Shown one piece after another: positions 1 through 6,295 of a DNA stretch of 6,295 bases. The stretch's first letter is position 1. Every line of letters starts with the position of its first letter. The notes under the pieces were generated by a model. That model was not told where the DNA came from, made no database searches, and was given only the letters and a program-made list of their open reading frames with translations. Origin of the DNA: Azonexaceae bacterium (lineage in GTDB: Bacteria > Pseudomonadota > Gammaproteobacteria > Burkholderiales > Rhodocyclaceae); contig SSTA01000093.1 of the NCBI GenBank assembly GCA_009469685.1, forward strand, positions 1 through 6,295. Direction: 5' to 3'. The translations under genes and the position numbers were made by a program.

Positions 1-192
1 GGAGATGTCGGAAAAGGTGAGAACGGCACCGTCGTTGTGTCCGAGCTCGTCGCGATACGGATCGATCTGCATCAGGAAATGAAAATCGCCCTGATGGACC
101 CGCTGAACAACCGATGTGCCGTTGGCGACGACCGCCCCGACATCGGCCCGCAGCGACGGCAGGTTGAGGTGGCAAGGAATGCCGTAGAGGAA
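1..192 (-). pseudogene. In-frame continuation of the CheB-CheR gene: remainder of the C-terminal PAS domain beyond the stop codon, running off the window
   Basis: Read on the minus strand in the frame of the upstream gene, these 64 codons contain no stop and give PAS-type sequence. It opens FLYGIPCHLNLPSLRADV, which fits the family pattern 'DIG-x-x-L-x-x-I...L..L', passes through QIDPYRDELGHNDG and ends GAVLTFSDIS. The ends match the closing strands of PAS domains in CheB/CheR/PAS proteins ('PYR...dG.vltf.DIT'). Codon use is like the upstream part, so decay, if real, is recent. No in-frame ATG or GTG with a ribosome binding site was seen soon after the stop, so independent translation looks unlikely. 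The true end of the gene lies outside the window; further domains could follow. It could also be translated normally if the TAG is a base error. Confidence 0.75.
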
Positions 193-195
193 CTA
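193..195 (-). other. In-frame amber codon interrupting the CheB-CheR PAS domain
   Basis: The minus strand reads GTG GCC AAC GAC ATC GGG TAG TTC CTC TAC GGC ATT. The residues before (FGLVANDIG) and after (FLYGIP) together form a continuous PAS motif in one frame, so the TAG replaces a single residue without any frameshift. In related proteins this position, just after 'DIG', is commonly Arg (family knowledge from memory). A CAG-to-TAG transition would be the simplest single-base origin, giving Gln; an Arg CGG would need two changes. Confidence 0.85.
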
Positions 196-2475
196 CCCGA
201 TGTCGTTGGCCACTAGCCCGAAGATGCGCGTCGCCAGTGCGTTGTAGCGGGCGATGCGGCCTTCCTTGTCCACCACCACCAGGCTGGTGCGCAATGAATT
301 CTGGATATTGCTGAGCGTGGTATTGAGCTGGGTCGCCTCAACGGATTTGACCCGCAATTCGTCGTTGAGGGTCGTCAGTTCTTCGTTGGAGGCCTGAAGC
401 TCTTCGTTGGACGCCTGCAATTCCTCGCTTGACGACTGGACCTCTTCGTTGAGGGACTGCAGTTCTTCGTTGGAAGCTTCGAGTTCCTCGATGACGGCCT
501 GCAGGTGTTCGCGCGTATCGGCCAATTCCTGGCGCAATCGCCTACTATCGGCCCGACGGTCGCCGGCGGCGCTTTCGGGGTTTGGGTGAGCGGCGACCGA
601 GGGACGGTTTTCCTCGAAACTGAAGAGGTAAGTCCACTCCGGACTATCCGGGAGCGGGTCGATGCGCCGGAGGACCGGCTTGACCCGAACGAACTCACCG
701 CCGACGGTCAGCTCGACCGGAACGCCTTCCAATTGGCTCAGCCCCTCCTGGATCAGCCGGTAACCGATGGCCTTCAATTCGCTCCGCAGGTCCGGCAAGC
801 AGAGGGCATAGACCGAAAAATCGGTGGTATCGACGGGCAGCGAGAAATAACGTCGGGAATCCCCGAAAAAATGCAGAGGCTCGAAGTTCCCGTTAACCAG
901 AACGCCTGGCGGCCCATATGCCTTGGTGATGGTGGCCTGGGCCGCCGTCAGGTGCAATTGCCGGCGGCTCACGCCGCCGGTCTTGGGTCCCAGGGCACGC
1001 CCGCCTCCGGCCGACGGAGTCAAGCGGGCGAAGCGCAGCGAGCGCGGGGCCACTCCGGCGCGCCGGCGATAAACCTTCTGACCGGAATCGACGGTTTCGA
1101 ACAAAGAAGAATTGAAACCGGCGGATTCCGATTTGCCGAGCAGCAGCAGACCATCCGGATTCAGGGCGTAGTGGAAGGTGCTGATGAGTTCGGCCTGCTG
1201 TTCGGATCTGAAATAGATGAGCAGGTTTCTGCAACTGATCAGGTCCATTCGAATGAACGGCGGATGGGCGATGACGTCCTGCATCGAAAAGACGACCAGT
1301 TCGCGAATCGCCTTCTTGATCCGCCACGCTCCGCCTTCGGGCGTGAACCAGCACGCCCGACGCTCGCCGGAGAGGCCTGCCATCTGGGCTTCGGAATAGA
1401 CGCCGGCGCGAGCGACTTCCAGCGCGGCCTGGTCGATGTCGCTGGCGAAGACATGAACGTCGTAATCGCCGAGGCGCTCGCCGAGGACTTCGGCAAGGAG
1501 AATGGCAATCGAGTAGGGTTCTTCACCGGTGGCACATCCCGGCACCCAGACGCGGACGGATTCTCCCGGCATTTTATTGGCGACCAGCAGGCGCAGCGTC
1601 TTTTCCAGGGATTCGAAAGCGGTGGGATCGCGAAAAAACGACGACACCGAGATCATGAAGGCCTGTTTCAAGGCTTCGATCTCCGCCGGCTGTTCCTTCA
1701 CGTGGGTCAGATATCTCTCCAGAGTACCGATGCCCAGGCTGCGGTAGCGGCGAATGGTCTGGCGGCGCAGCGTCGCATCCTTGTACTGCTCGAGGTCCAG
1801 ACCGGTCGCCTCGTGCACCCACCGGAAGAGTTCTGCGAAGGCGTCGTTGGCGGCATCGACGGCGTCAGGAGGAAGGGCGTCCCGGAGCGCTTCGACTTCG
1901 TTCAGCCACTGGACGATTTGATCGACCCCACCGATCAGACTGGCGACACCGGTGGCGATGGCGGCTTCGGGCATGCCGGGTTGAACCGCCTCCTCGGGCG
2001 CCTGGGCGATGACCATCCCGTGGGCGGCATTGATGGCCTTGGCGCCCATGGCACCATCATGTCCAGATCCCGAGACGATGACCGCCACCGCCCTATCGCC
2101 GGAGCTTTCCGCCAGGGATTCGAAAAGCCGGTCGACCGAGGGCGCGATGGGTGCAGAACCCCGATTCGGCGTCAGGGCAAGACAGGTCCCGCGAATCTCG
2201 ATGTGGTGGCCCGGAGGGCAGATGTAGACATGATCGGCCAGCAGGCGGTCGCCATCGCTGGCCGATACCACGACCAATTCGCTCCGGTCGGCCAGCAACT
2301 CGGGCAGGTTGCTCGGCTGTACGGGGGACATATGGTGCGCCACCACATAAGTTGCGCGGCCACGCCGCTTCAAACCCCTGATAATCGGGCGTAGGGCCTG
2401 CAGGCCGCCCGCCGAAGCACCGAACGCGACCACCACGGGCAATTGTTCTGATGGCTTCCCAGTTAGCAAGGACAT
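193..2475 (-). CDS. CheB-CheR fusion protein (methylesterase/methyltransferase with coiled coil), stopped early in its C-terminal PAS domain
   Basis: A cytoplasmic fusion of the two enzymes that remove and add methyl groups on chemoreceptor glutamates. Residues about 12-195 are a CheB methylesterase: nucleophile Ser21 in GASAGG, His48 in AHHMSP and Asp140 in GHDGAMG fit the catalytic triad. There is no N-terminal REC domain, unlike classical CheB. Residues about 213-472 are CheR: SSFFRDP (278-284), the SAM-binding GCATGEEPYS (313-322), SDID (345-348) and SCRNLLIYF (414-422). Residues about 520-625 resemble the PAS-like linker of this family. Residues about 645-722 are a heptad coiled coil, then a PAS domain begins at about 723 and is cut after 38 residues by TAG. 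No membrane segment or signal peptide is visible. The start ATG has GAGGAAA six bases upstream. The gene is divergent from a kinase/c-di-GMP operon. Domain calls are firm; the natural target (a chemoreceptor or another protein) is unknown. Confidence 0.93.
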   Translation of the reverse strand: MSLLTGKPSEQLPVVVAFGASAGGLQALRPIIRGLKRRGRATYVVAHHMSPVQPSNLPELLADRSELVVVSASDGDRLLADHVYICPPGHHIEIRGTCLALTPNRGSAPIAPSVDRLFESLAESSGDRAVAVIVSGSGHDGAMGAKAINAAHGMVIAQAPEEAVQPGMPEAAIATGVASLIGGVDQIVQWLNEVEALRDALPPDAVDAANDAFAELFRWVHEATGLDLEQYKDATLRRQTIRRYRSLGIGTLERYLTHVKEQPAEIEALKQAFMISVSSFFRDPTAFESLEKTLRLLVANKMPGESVRVWVPGCATGEEPYSIAILLAEVLGERLGDYDVHVFASDIDQAALEVARAGVYSEAQMAGLSGERRACWFTPEGGAWRIKKAIRELVVFSMQDVIAHPPFIRMDLISCRNLLIYFRSEQQAELISTFHYALNPDGLLLLGKSESAGFNSSLFETVDSGQKVYRRRAGVAPRSLRFARLTPSAGGGRALGPKTGGVSRRQLHLTAAQATITKAYGPPGVLVNGNFEPLHFFGDSRRYFSLPVDTTDFSVYALCLPDLRSELKAIGYRLIQEGLSQLEGVPVELTVGGEFVRVKPVLRRIDPLPDSPEWTYLFSFEENRPSVAAHPNPESAAGDRRADSRRLRQELADTREHLQAVIEELEASNEELQSLNEEVQSSSEELQASNEELQASNEELTTLNDELRVKSVEATQLNTTLSNIQNSLRTSLVVVDKEGRIARYNALATRIFGLVANDIG
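360..506 (-). repeat. Seven tandem 21-bp units encoding the heptads of the coiled coil
   Basis: On the plus strand, units beginning near CTTCGTTGGA recur every 21 bases at 360, 381, 402, 423, 444, 465 and 486, with imperfect copies. On the coding (minus) strand each encodes one heptad such as LQASNEE, LQSLNEE or VQSSSEE. The heptad pattern is typical of the linker between CheR and PAS in this family and probably forms a parallel coiled-coil dimer that passes signals between domains. It is protein-level periodicity written in DNA rather than a mobile or regulatory repeat, though adjacent near-identical units could expand or contract by slippage. Confidence 0.85.
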
Positions 2476-2481
2476 CCGCCG

Positions 2482-2488
2482 TTTCCTC
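2482..2488 (-). promoter_or_regulatory. Ribosome binding site of the CheB-CheR gene
   Basis: The minus strand reads GAGGAAA, six bases (CGGCGG) before the ATG whose complement is at 2473-2475. This strong purine-rich match fixes the start codon. Confidence 0.75.
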
Positions 2489-2528
2489 GGCTCGGTGTCG
2501 GATTCAGGATAATCCAGCGACCAGCCTC

Positions 2529-2558
2529 ATTGTAGGCGACCGGCCCGTCTGCATCCAA
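2529..2558 (-). promoter_or_regulatory. Candidate sigma-70-type promoter for the CheB-CheR gene
   Basis: On the minus strand TTGGAT (2558-2553) is followed after 18 bases by TACAAT (2534-2529). The -10 element matches the TATAAT consensus at five of six positions; the -35 keeps the TTG core only. Transcription would begin near 2522, leaving a leader of about 45 bases that ends with the GAGGAAA site. The geometry is good, but in GC-rich genomes a single match of this kind is only suggestive. Confidence 0.4.
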
Positions 2559-2713
2559 CTCACGCGGACCGTCACCGAAACGGAGTCCCGAGGCGGTACG
2601 AAGTCCTGCAGATAGTCTGCGGCATAGACGGCCCTTCGCCGGGATTTCCTGCAGCCGAAGGAGAAGCTGTCTCGTCGTGCTCCGCATCCACGGCCGGAAC
2701 TTGTGACTCGTCT

Positions 2714-2728
2714 GCCCGTCGAACGGGC
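2714..2728 (+). repeat. Short perfect inverted repeat (hairpin) just upstream of the kinase ribosome binding site
   Basis: GCCCGT and ACGGGC form a perfect 6-bp stem around a CGA loop, ending one base before the GGAGGA site at 2730. In the mRNA this GC-rich stem would sit directly against the ribosome landing site, and as DNA it is a 15-bp palindrome-like site that a dimeric regulator could bind. No U-tract follows, so it is not a canonical terminator. A chance occurrence is possible at this GC content. Confidence 0.5.
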
Positions 2729-2729
2729 G

Positions 2730-2735
2730 GGAGGA
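2730..2735 (+). promoter_or_regulatory. Ribosome binding site of the histidine kinase gene
   Basis: GGAGGA lies seven bases before ATG at 2743. A second in-frame ATG two codons on (2749) would sit 13 bases away, so the first is preferred. Confidence 0.8.
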
Positions 2736-2742
2736 ATAGGGC

Positions 2743-3864
2743 ATGGATATGCCGATACGCGATACCCCCGAGGCCGGGGCGGGCAGTTCGCTCTGTCCCG
2801 CCGGGGCCAGAATTCCGGAAGATCCGGCCCGGCGCTTCGGCGAGGAGTCGTTTCGCCGCGTCGTCGAATGGGCTCCCACGGCCATGGTCCTGGTAGACGG
2901 TCAAGGTACCATCGTGCTGGTCAATGCCCAAACGGAGCAGGTGTTCGGTTATCGGCGCGAGGAATTGGTGGGGCAATTGGTGGAAATTCTCGTCCCAGAG
3001 CGCTTCGTCGGGGCACACCCGAGTCTGCGCAAAGGCTTTCAGGACCATTCCAGTCCCCGCCCCATGGGCTCGGGTCGCGATCTTTATGCCAGGCGGCGGG
3101 ATGGCAGCGAATTCCCGGTGGAAATCGGCCTCAATCCCATCGGCAGCGAGGGTGACGTCATGATCCTGGCGTCGATCGTCGACATCACCGAGCGGCGGCG
3201 AGCCCAGGAACGGCTGGAAAGCGCCCTCAGGGAAAAGACCGTTCTGCTCAACGAAATCCATCACCGGGTCAAGAACAACCTTCAGGTGATCGCCAGCCTC
3301 CTCAATCTGCAAGCCAACCACACCGACGATCCCCAGGTGCGAGCCATCCTCGGCGAGAGTCAGGATAGGGTGAAGGCCATGGCGTTGACTCACGAGCTGC
3401 TCTACGAACGCAAGGATTTTTCCCGCATCGATCTGGGCGAGTATCTGAGCCGCCTGGTGCAACTCCTCAGCAGCAGCTACCGGGCCGACAGTCGCCGCAT
3501 CGCCGTGCGTTGTACTCTCCCCGAGACGATCCAGTATCTGGATCTGGAGCGGGCAATTCCCTGCGGTCTGATCGTCAACGAACTGGTCACCAATGCCTTC
3601 AAGCATGCTTTTCCCGGAGAGCGCCGCGGCACCGTCAGCATCACCCTTGCGGGGCGCGACGATGGCCAGATCAGTCTGACGGTGGCCGACGACGGCGTCG
3701 GATTACCCCCCGATCTCGATCTCGGTGCGACCAAATCCCTCGGGATGCAGCTCGTTCCCCTGCTGGTGGACCAGAGCGGCGGAACCCTGACCGTCGAGCG
3801 CACCGGCGGCGCCCGGTTCATCCTTTTGCTGCACCCTGACCCCTCACGGAGAGTTTCCCCATGA
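2743..3864 (+). CDS. Soluble PAS-HisKA_2-HATPase sensor histidine kinase
   Basis: A 373-residue cytoplasmic sensor kinase that autophosphorylates on histidine and should pass phosphate to the REC domain of the protein encoded directly downstream. After a short tail, residues about 37-150 form a PAS sensor domain (AMVLVDGQGTIVLVNA, then FGYRREELVG, ending ASIVDITERR). Residues about 162-240 are a HisKA_2 dimerisation domain with the H-box EIHHRVKNNLQ; His174, next to RVKNN, is the likely phosphoacceptor. Residues about 265-365 are the ATPase: N-box NELVTNAFKHAF (279-290, Asn284 probably binding magnesium), DDGVG (316-320) and SLGMQLV. No transmembrane helix or signal peptide is seen, so the signal is probably intracellular (cofactor, redox state or small ligand), but the PAS ligand cannot be read from sequence. 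The last four bases overlap the next gene (ATGA), implying one operon. The length is usual for the type and all catalytic boxes look intact. Confidence 0.94.
   Translation: MDMPIRDTPEAGAGSSLCPAGARIPEDPARRFGEESFRRVVEWAPTAMVLVDGQGTIVLVNAQTEQVFGYRREELVGQLVEILVPERFVGAHPSLRKGFQDHSSPRPMGSGRDLYARRRDGSEFPVEIGLNPIGSEGDVMILASIVDITERRRAQERLESALREKTVLLNEIHHRVKNNLQVIASLLNLQANHTDDPQVRAILGESQDRVKAMALTHELLYERKDFSRIDLGEYLSRLVQLLSSSYRADSRRIAVRCTLPETIQYLDLERAIPCGLIVNELVTNAFKHAFPGERRGTVSITLAGRDDGQISLTVADDGVGLPPDLDLGATKSLGMQLVPLLVDQSGGTLTVERTGGARFILLLHPDPSRRVSP
3848..3853 (+). promoter_or_regulatory. Ribosome binding site of the REC-GGDEF-EAL gene, inside the kinase gene
   Basis: GGAGAG lies seven bases before ATG at 3861, within the last codons of the kinase gene. 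With the ATGA overlap this allows both fresh initiation and coupling to kinase translation. Confidence 0.7.
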
Positions 3865-6295
3865 ATGCCCCCCTCCCCATCAATCTCATGCTGGTCGAGG
3901 ACGAGCGGGTGGTCGCCTTCGACCTCAAGATGCAGTTGCAATCCTTCGGCTATCGCGTCGGTGCCGTGGTGGCCAGCGGCGAGGAGGCGGTGGAGCGGGT
4001 CGCCGCGGAAGCTCCCGATCTGATCCTGATGGACATCCACCTCGAAGGCGAGATGGACGGCGTCGAAGCGGCGCTCGAAATTCAATCCAGACATCAGGTT
4101 CCGGTCATCTACCTGACCGCCTACGCTGAGGACGACACCCTCAAACGGGCGCTGGAAAGCCGGCCTTTCGGCTACCTGGTCAAACCCTGGAACGTCCGCG
4201 AACTGCACGCCAGCATCCAGATGGCGCTGGCCCGCCGCCGGGCCGAGGTGGCCGTCGAGGATAGCGAGCAGCGTTTCAAGCTGGCGATGGATGCGGCATC
4301 CCTTGGCGTCCTCGAATGGTCCACGGCAGACAATTCATTGCACGGTGAGGGTCATCTCACGCCCCTGGTCGGCGATCTGCCGATGCCCCTGAACGAGCCT
4401 GCCGACGTCTTTCTCGCCCGACTGGAACCCCAGGATCGGGATCTGGTCGTCGAGGCCCTGGAACGCACCCAGTCGAGCGGGGAATCGGTCCGGGTCGAAT
4501 TCCGCACGTCCGGAGCATCCGGCCACCTCCACTTTCTCGAAGCCCGCCTGCGGGCTCAATGGGGACCGAACACCGAGAAGCGGGTGGTCGGCATCCTCCA
4601 GGACGTGACCGAGCGCCATCGTTCCGAAGACCGCCTGCGGCAATCGAGCGTCGTCTTCAGAACCGCTGCGGAAGCCATACTCCTGACCAACGCCGCCTGC
4701 CGCATCACCGCCGCCAATGCCTCCTTCACCCGCATCACCGGCTACACCGAGGAGGAAGTACTGGGCAGCGAGCCCGATGCTCTCCTGCATGCGCGCCGGG
4801 GCAGCGGCGCCAATCTCGCGGAACTGGCGGCCGGGGATGCCGAGTTCTGGCAGGGAGAAGTGCTGTTCCGCCGCCGCAACGGCGAGGTGTTTCCGGCCTG
4901 GCAGAGCCTCAGCGTGGTCCACGACGGGGCGGGCAAGGTCAGCAATTACGTCGTGGCCTTCTCCGATGTCACCGGCCTGCGCGCCGTACAGGACAAGCTC
5001 AATTACCTCGCCCACCACGACCCGCTCACCGGCTTGCCCAACCGGCTCCTGTTCGACGAACGGCTCGATCACGCCATCAGCATTGCCAAGGACAAGAATA
5101 CTCAGTGTCTACTGCTCTTCCTCGACCTCGACAGTTTCAAGGTGGTCAACGACACCCTGGGGCACGCCATGGGCGACGAACTGCTGCGGGTAGTGGCCAG
5201 CCGCCTCAAGAGCGCCCTGCGCACCAGCGATACCGTCGCGCGTTTCGGCGGCGATGAGTTCCTCATCCTGGCGGGCAGTACGCTGCCCGCCTATGCCGCC
5301 CAATTGGCCGAGAAGATTCTCGACGCCCTCCGCGTACCGATCGTCCTGGCCGACGATGCCATTACGGTCATGGGCAGCATCGGGATCGCCATCTATCCCG
5401 ACCACGGCAGCGACCGCCACCACCTGCTCCGCTCGGCCGATATCGCCATGTACTCGGCCAAGAGCCTGGGACGCAATCGTTACCAGTTCTATACGGCCGA
5501 CATGGCGGAGCGCTCCCGGGAGCGGTTGCAGGTCGAACAAGGGCTGCGCCAGGCCATGGTCACCGACGGACTGACCCTGTGTTATCAGCCCCAGGTCAGT
5601 CTCGCCAATCGCCGCATCGTCGGTGTCGAAGCCCTGGTCCGCTGGGTCCATCCCCAGCTTGGCCCCATGCCGCCCACCCGCTTCATTCCCGTTGCCGAGG
5701 AGAGCGGGGTCATCGAGAACCTCGGTCGCTGGGTGCTGCAGCGGGCCTGCGAAGAAATGCGCGGCGTGATGGATGGCGACGGTCGGCAACTGCGTCTGGC
5801 GGTGAATGTTTCCGCCCGCCAGTTCATGCGCGAGGGCTTCGCCCAGATCGTGGGCGACATTCTCGCCGAGACCGGTTTTCCCGCCGATGCGCTGGAACTG
5901 GAAATTACCGAGAGCACCCTGCAGAGCATCGAACGCAGCGTCGAAATCGTTGCCGCCTTGAAGGGACTCGGCATTGCCATCAGCATCGACGATTTCGGGA
6001 CTGGCTATTCTTCCTTGAGCGTGCTGCGCGATCTGCCCATCGATCAGATCAAGATCGATCGCTCCTTCGTTCTCGAGGTGCCGGAGAATCCGGCTGCGCT
6101 GGCCATGGTCGAGGCCGTGGTGACCCTCGCCCGCTCCCTGCGCATGACGACCTTGGTGGAAGGCATCGAGCGCGAGGAACAAGCTGCGGCGCTGAGCGCT
6201 CTGGGCTGCTGCGAAGCCCAGGGCTACCTGTTCAGTCGCCCGGTCACCCAATCCGACCTGAGGCAGCTGCTGGCCCAGGAAGGCATCCCGCCGCA
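3861..6295 (+). CDS. Response regulator REC-PAS-PAS-GGDEF-EAL, c-di-GMP cyclase/phosphodiesterase (3' end beyond the window)
   Basis: The frame is open from ATG at 3861 to the window edge (811 codons, no stop); the EAL domain is nearly complete, so the end is probably close. Residues about 7-122 are a REC receiver: acidic pair E13/D14, phosphoacceptor Asp58 (LMDIHL), Thr86 and Lys108; KPW replaces the more usual KPF. Two PAS domains follow, about 134-258 (divergent, ending ILQDVTERHR) and about 262-375 (NASFTRITGY to VVAFSDVTG). The GGDEF domain (about 380-540) has DPLTGLPNR from Asp387, FLDLDSFK, GGDEF at 463-467 and an inhibitory I-site RTSD (454-457) five residues ahead. The EAL domain (about 550-800) has EALVRW (590), NVSARQF (649), EITES (681), DDFGTGYSS (710), Lys731 and VEGIE (767-770). 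Both catalytic sites look intact, so it may make pppGpG-derived c-di-GMP from GTP and also hydrolyse it, with REC phosphorylation or PAS ligands setting the balance. It is the probable partner of the overlapping kinase. Confidence 0.95.
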   Translation, partial: MNAPLPINLMLVEDERVVAFDLKMQLQSFGYRVGAVVASGEEAVERVAAEAPDLILMDIHLEGEMDGVEAALEIQSRHQVPVIYLTAYAEDDTLKRALESRPFGYLVKPWNVRELHASIQMALARRRAEVAVEDSEQRFKLAMDAASLGVLEWSTADNSLHGEGHLTPLVGDLPMPLNEPADVFLARLEPQDRDLVVEALERTQSSGESVRVEFRTSGASGHLHFLEARLRAQWGPNTEKRVVGILQDVTERHRSEDRLRQSSVVFRTAAEAILLTNAACRITAANASFTRITGYTEEEVLGSEPDALLHARRGSGANLAELAAGDAEFWQGEVLFRRRNGEVFPAWQSLSVVHDGAGKVSNYVVAFSDVTGLRAVQDKLNYLAHHDPLTGLPNRLLFDERLDHAISIAKDKNTQCLLLFLDLDSFKVVNDTLGHAMGDELLRVVASRLKSALRTSDTVARFGGDEFLILAGSTLPAYAAQLAEKILDALRVPIVLADDAITVMGSIGIAIYPDHGSDRHHLLRSADIAMYSAKSLGRNRYQFYTADMAERSRERLQVEQGLRQAMVTDGLTLCYQPQVSLANRRIVGVEALVRWVHPQLGPMPPTRFIPVAEESGVIENLGRWVLQRACEEMRGVMDGDGRQLRLAVNVSARQFMREGFAQIVGDILAETGFPADALELEITESTLQSIERSVEIVAALKGLGIAISIDDFGTGYSSLSVLRDLPIDQIKIDRSFVLEVPENPAALAMVEAVVTLARSLRMTTLVEGIEREEQAAALSALGCCEAQGYLFSRPVTQSDLRQLLAQEGIPP

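Larger units (their letters stand above)
2476..2742. other. Divergent intergenic region between the CheB-CheR gene and the kinase operon
   Basis: These 267 bases separate two start codons facing away from each other, so they should hold the promoters for both directions. Besides the minus-strand promoter candidate and the two ribosome binding sites, I see a short inverted repeat GGATT-6-AATCC at 2500-2515 in the minus-strand leader and a hairpin at 2714-2728. For the plus strand no convincing -35/-10 pair was found; GATAAT at 2508-2513 and CATAGA at 2623-2628 lack a partner at proper spacing. Frames crossing the region carry no recognisable protein. The plus-strand leader may be long, or use an alternative sigma factor that I cannot recognise here. 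Confidence 0.6.

Noticed and set aside
193..195. TAG read as pyrrolysine or another recoded amino acid
   Set aside because: No recoding element or pyrrolysine genes are visible, the PAS domain has no known use for such a residue, and mutation or base error is simpler.
505..2394. 629-codon open frame on the plus strand, antisense to the CheB-CheR gene
   Set aside because: It lies wholly opposite a gene with clear catalytic motifs, its translation shows no recognisable domain, and long antisense frames are expected in GC-rich genes with G/C third positions.
2508..2513. GATAAT as a plus-strand -10 element for the kinase operon
   Set aside because: No -35-like element at 16-18 bases upstream and a leader of about 220 bases would be needed.
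2500..2515. GGATT-6-AATCC inverted repeat as an operator or hairpin
   Set aside because: Only five base pairs with a six-base gap; too short to separate from chance, so mentioned only as part of the intergenic region.
2572..3606. 344-codon minus-strand open frame crossing the intergenic region and the kinase gene
   Set aside because: Mostly antisense to the kinase H-box and ATPase motifs; no domain features and no supported start.
5109..6251. 380-codon open frame on the minus strand opposite the GGDEF-EAL region
   Set aside because: It is a low-complexity G/A/H/Q-rich translation, a mirror of the coding strand's codon bias, with no family motif.

Overview
The window is GC-rich chromosomal DNA with dense coding and a strong preference for G or C at third codon positions. 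The gene families point to a free-living proteobacterium, probably beta- or gammaproteobacterial. That placement is inferred from gene style only; no taxonomic marker is present. No RNA gene, insertion sequence, CRISPR array or plasmid function was found.

Layout: the left part (1-2475, minus strand) is a CheB-CheR fusion: methylesterase, then methyltransferase, then a PAS-like region, a long heptad coiled coil and a terminal PAS domain. The reading frame is broken by an in-frame TAG at 193-195, just inside the terminal PAS domain. The 64 codons from there to the window edge still read as good PAS sequence in the same frame, so the gene is either interrupted by a nonsense mutation, read through, or affected by a base error. 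A 267-bp divergent intergenic region (2476-2742) follows, with a plausible sigma-70-type promoter for the minus-strand gene and a 6-bp-stem hairpin just upstream of the plus-strand ribosome binding site. To the right, on the plus strand, is a two-gene operon. The first gene (2743-3864) is a soluble PAS-HisKA_2-HATPase histidine kinase. The second (3861 to beyond the window end) is a REC-PAS-PAS-GGDEF-EAL response regulator. The two overlap by 4 bp (ATGA).

Likely joint role: the kinase senses a cytoplasmic signal through its PAS domain, autophosphorylates and passes phosphate to the REC domain of the downstream protein, which adjusts cyclic-di-GMP synthesis (GGDEF with intact I-site) and degradation (EAL with intact metal ligands). 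The divergent CheB-CheR protein could modify chemoreceptors or other targets, so the locus may tie receptor methylation to c-di-GMP output. That link rests on gene proximity only. All families are known. The unusual points are the amber codon inside a conserved domain and the pairing of these modules; I see no wholly new system here.
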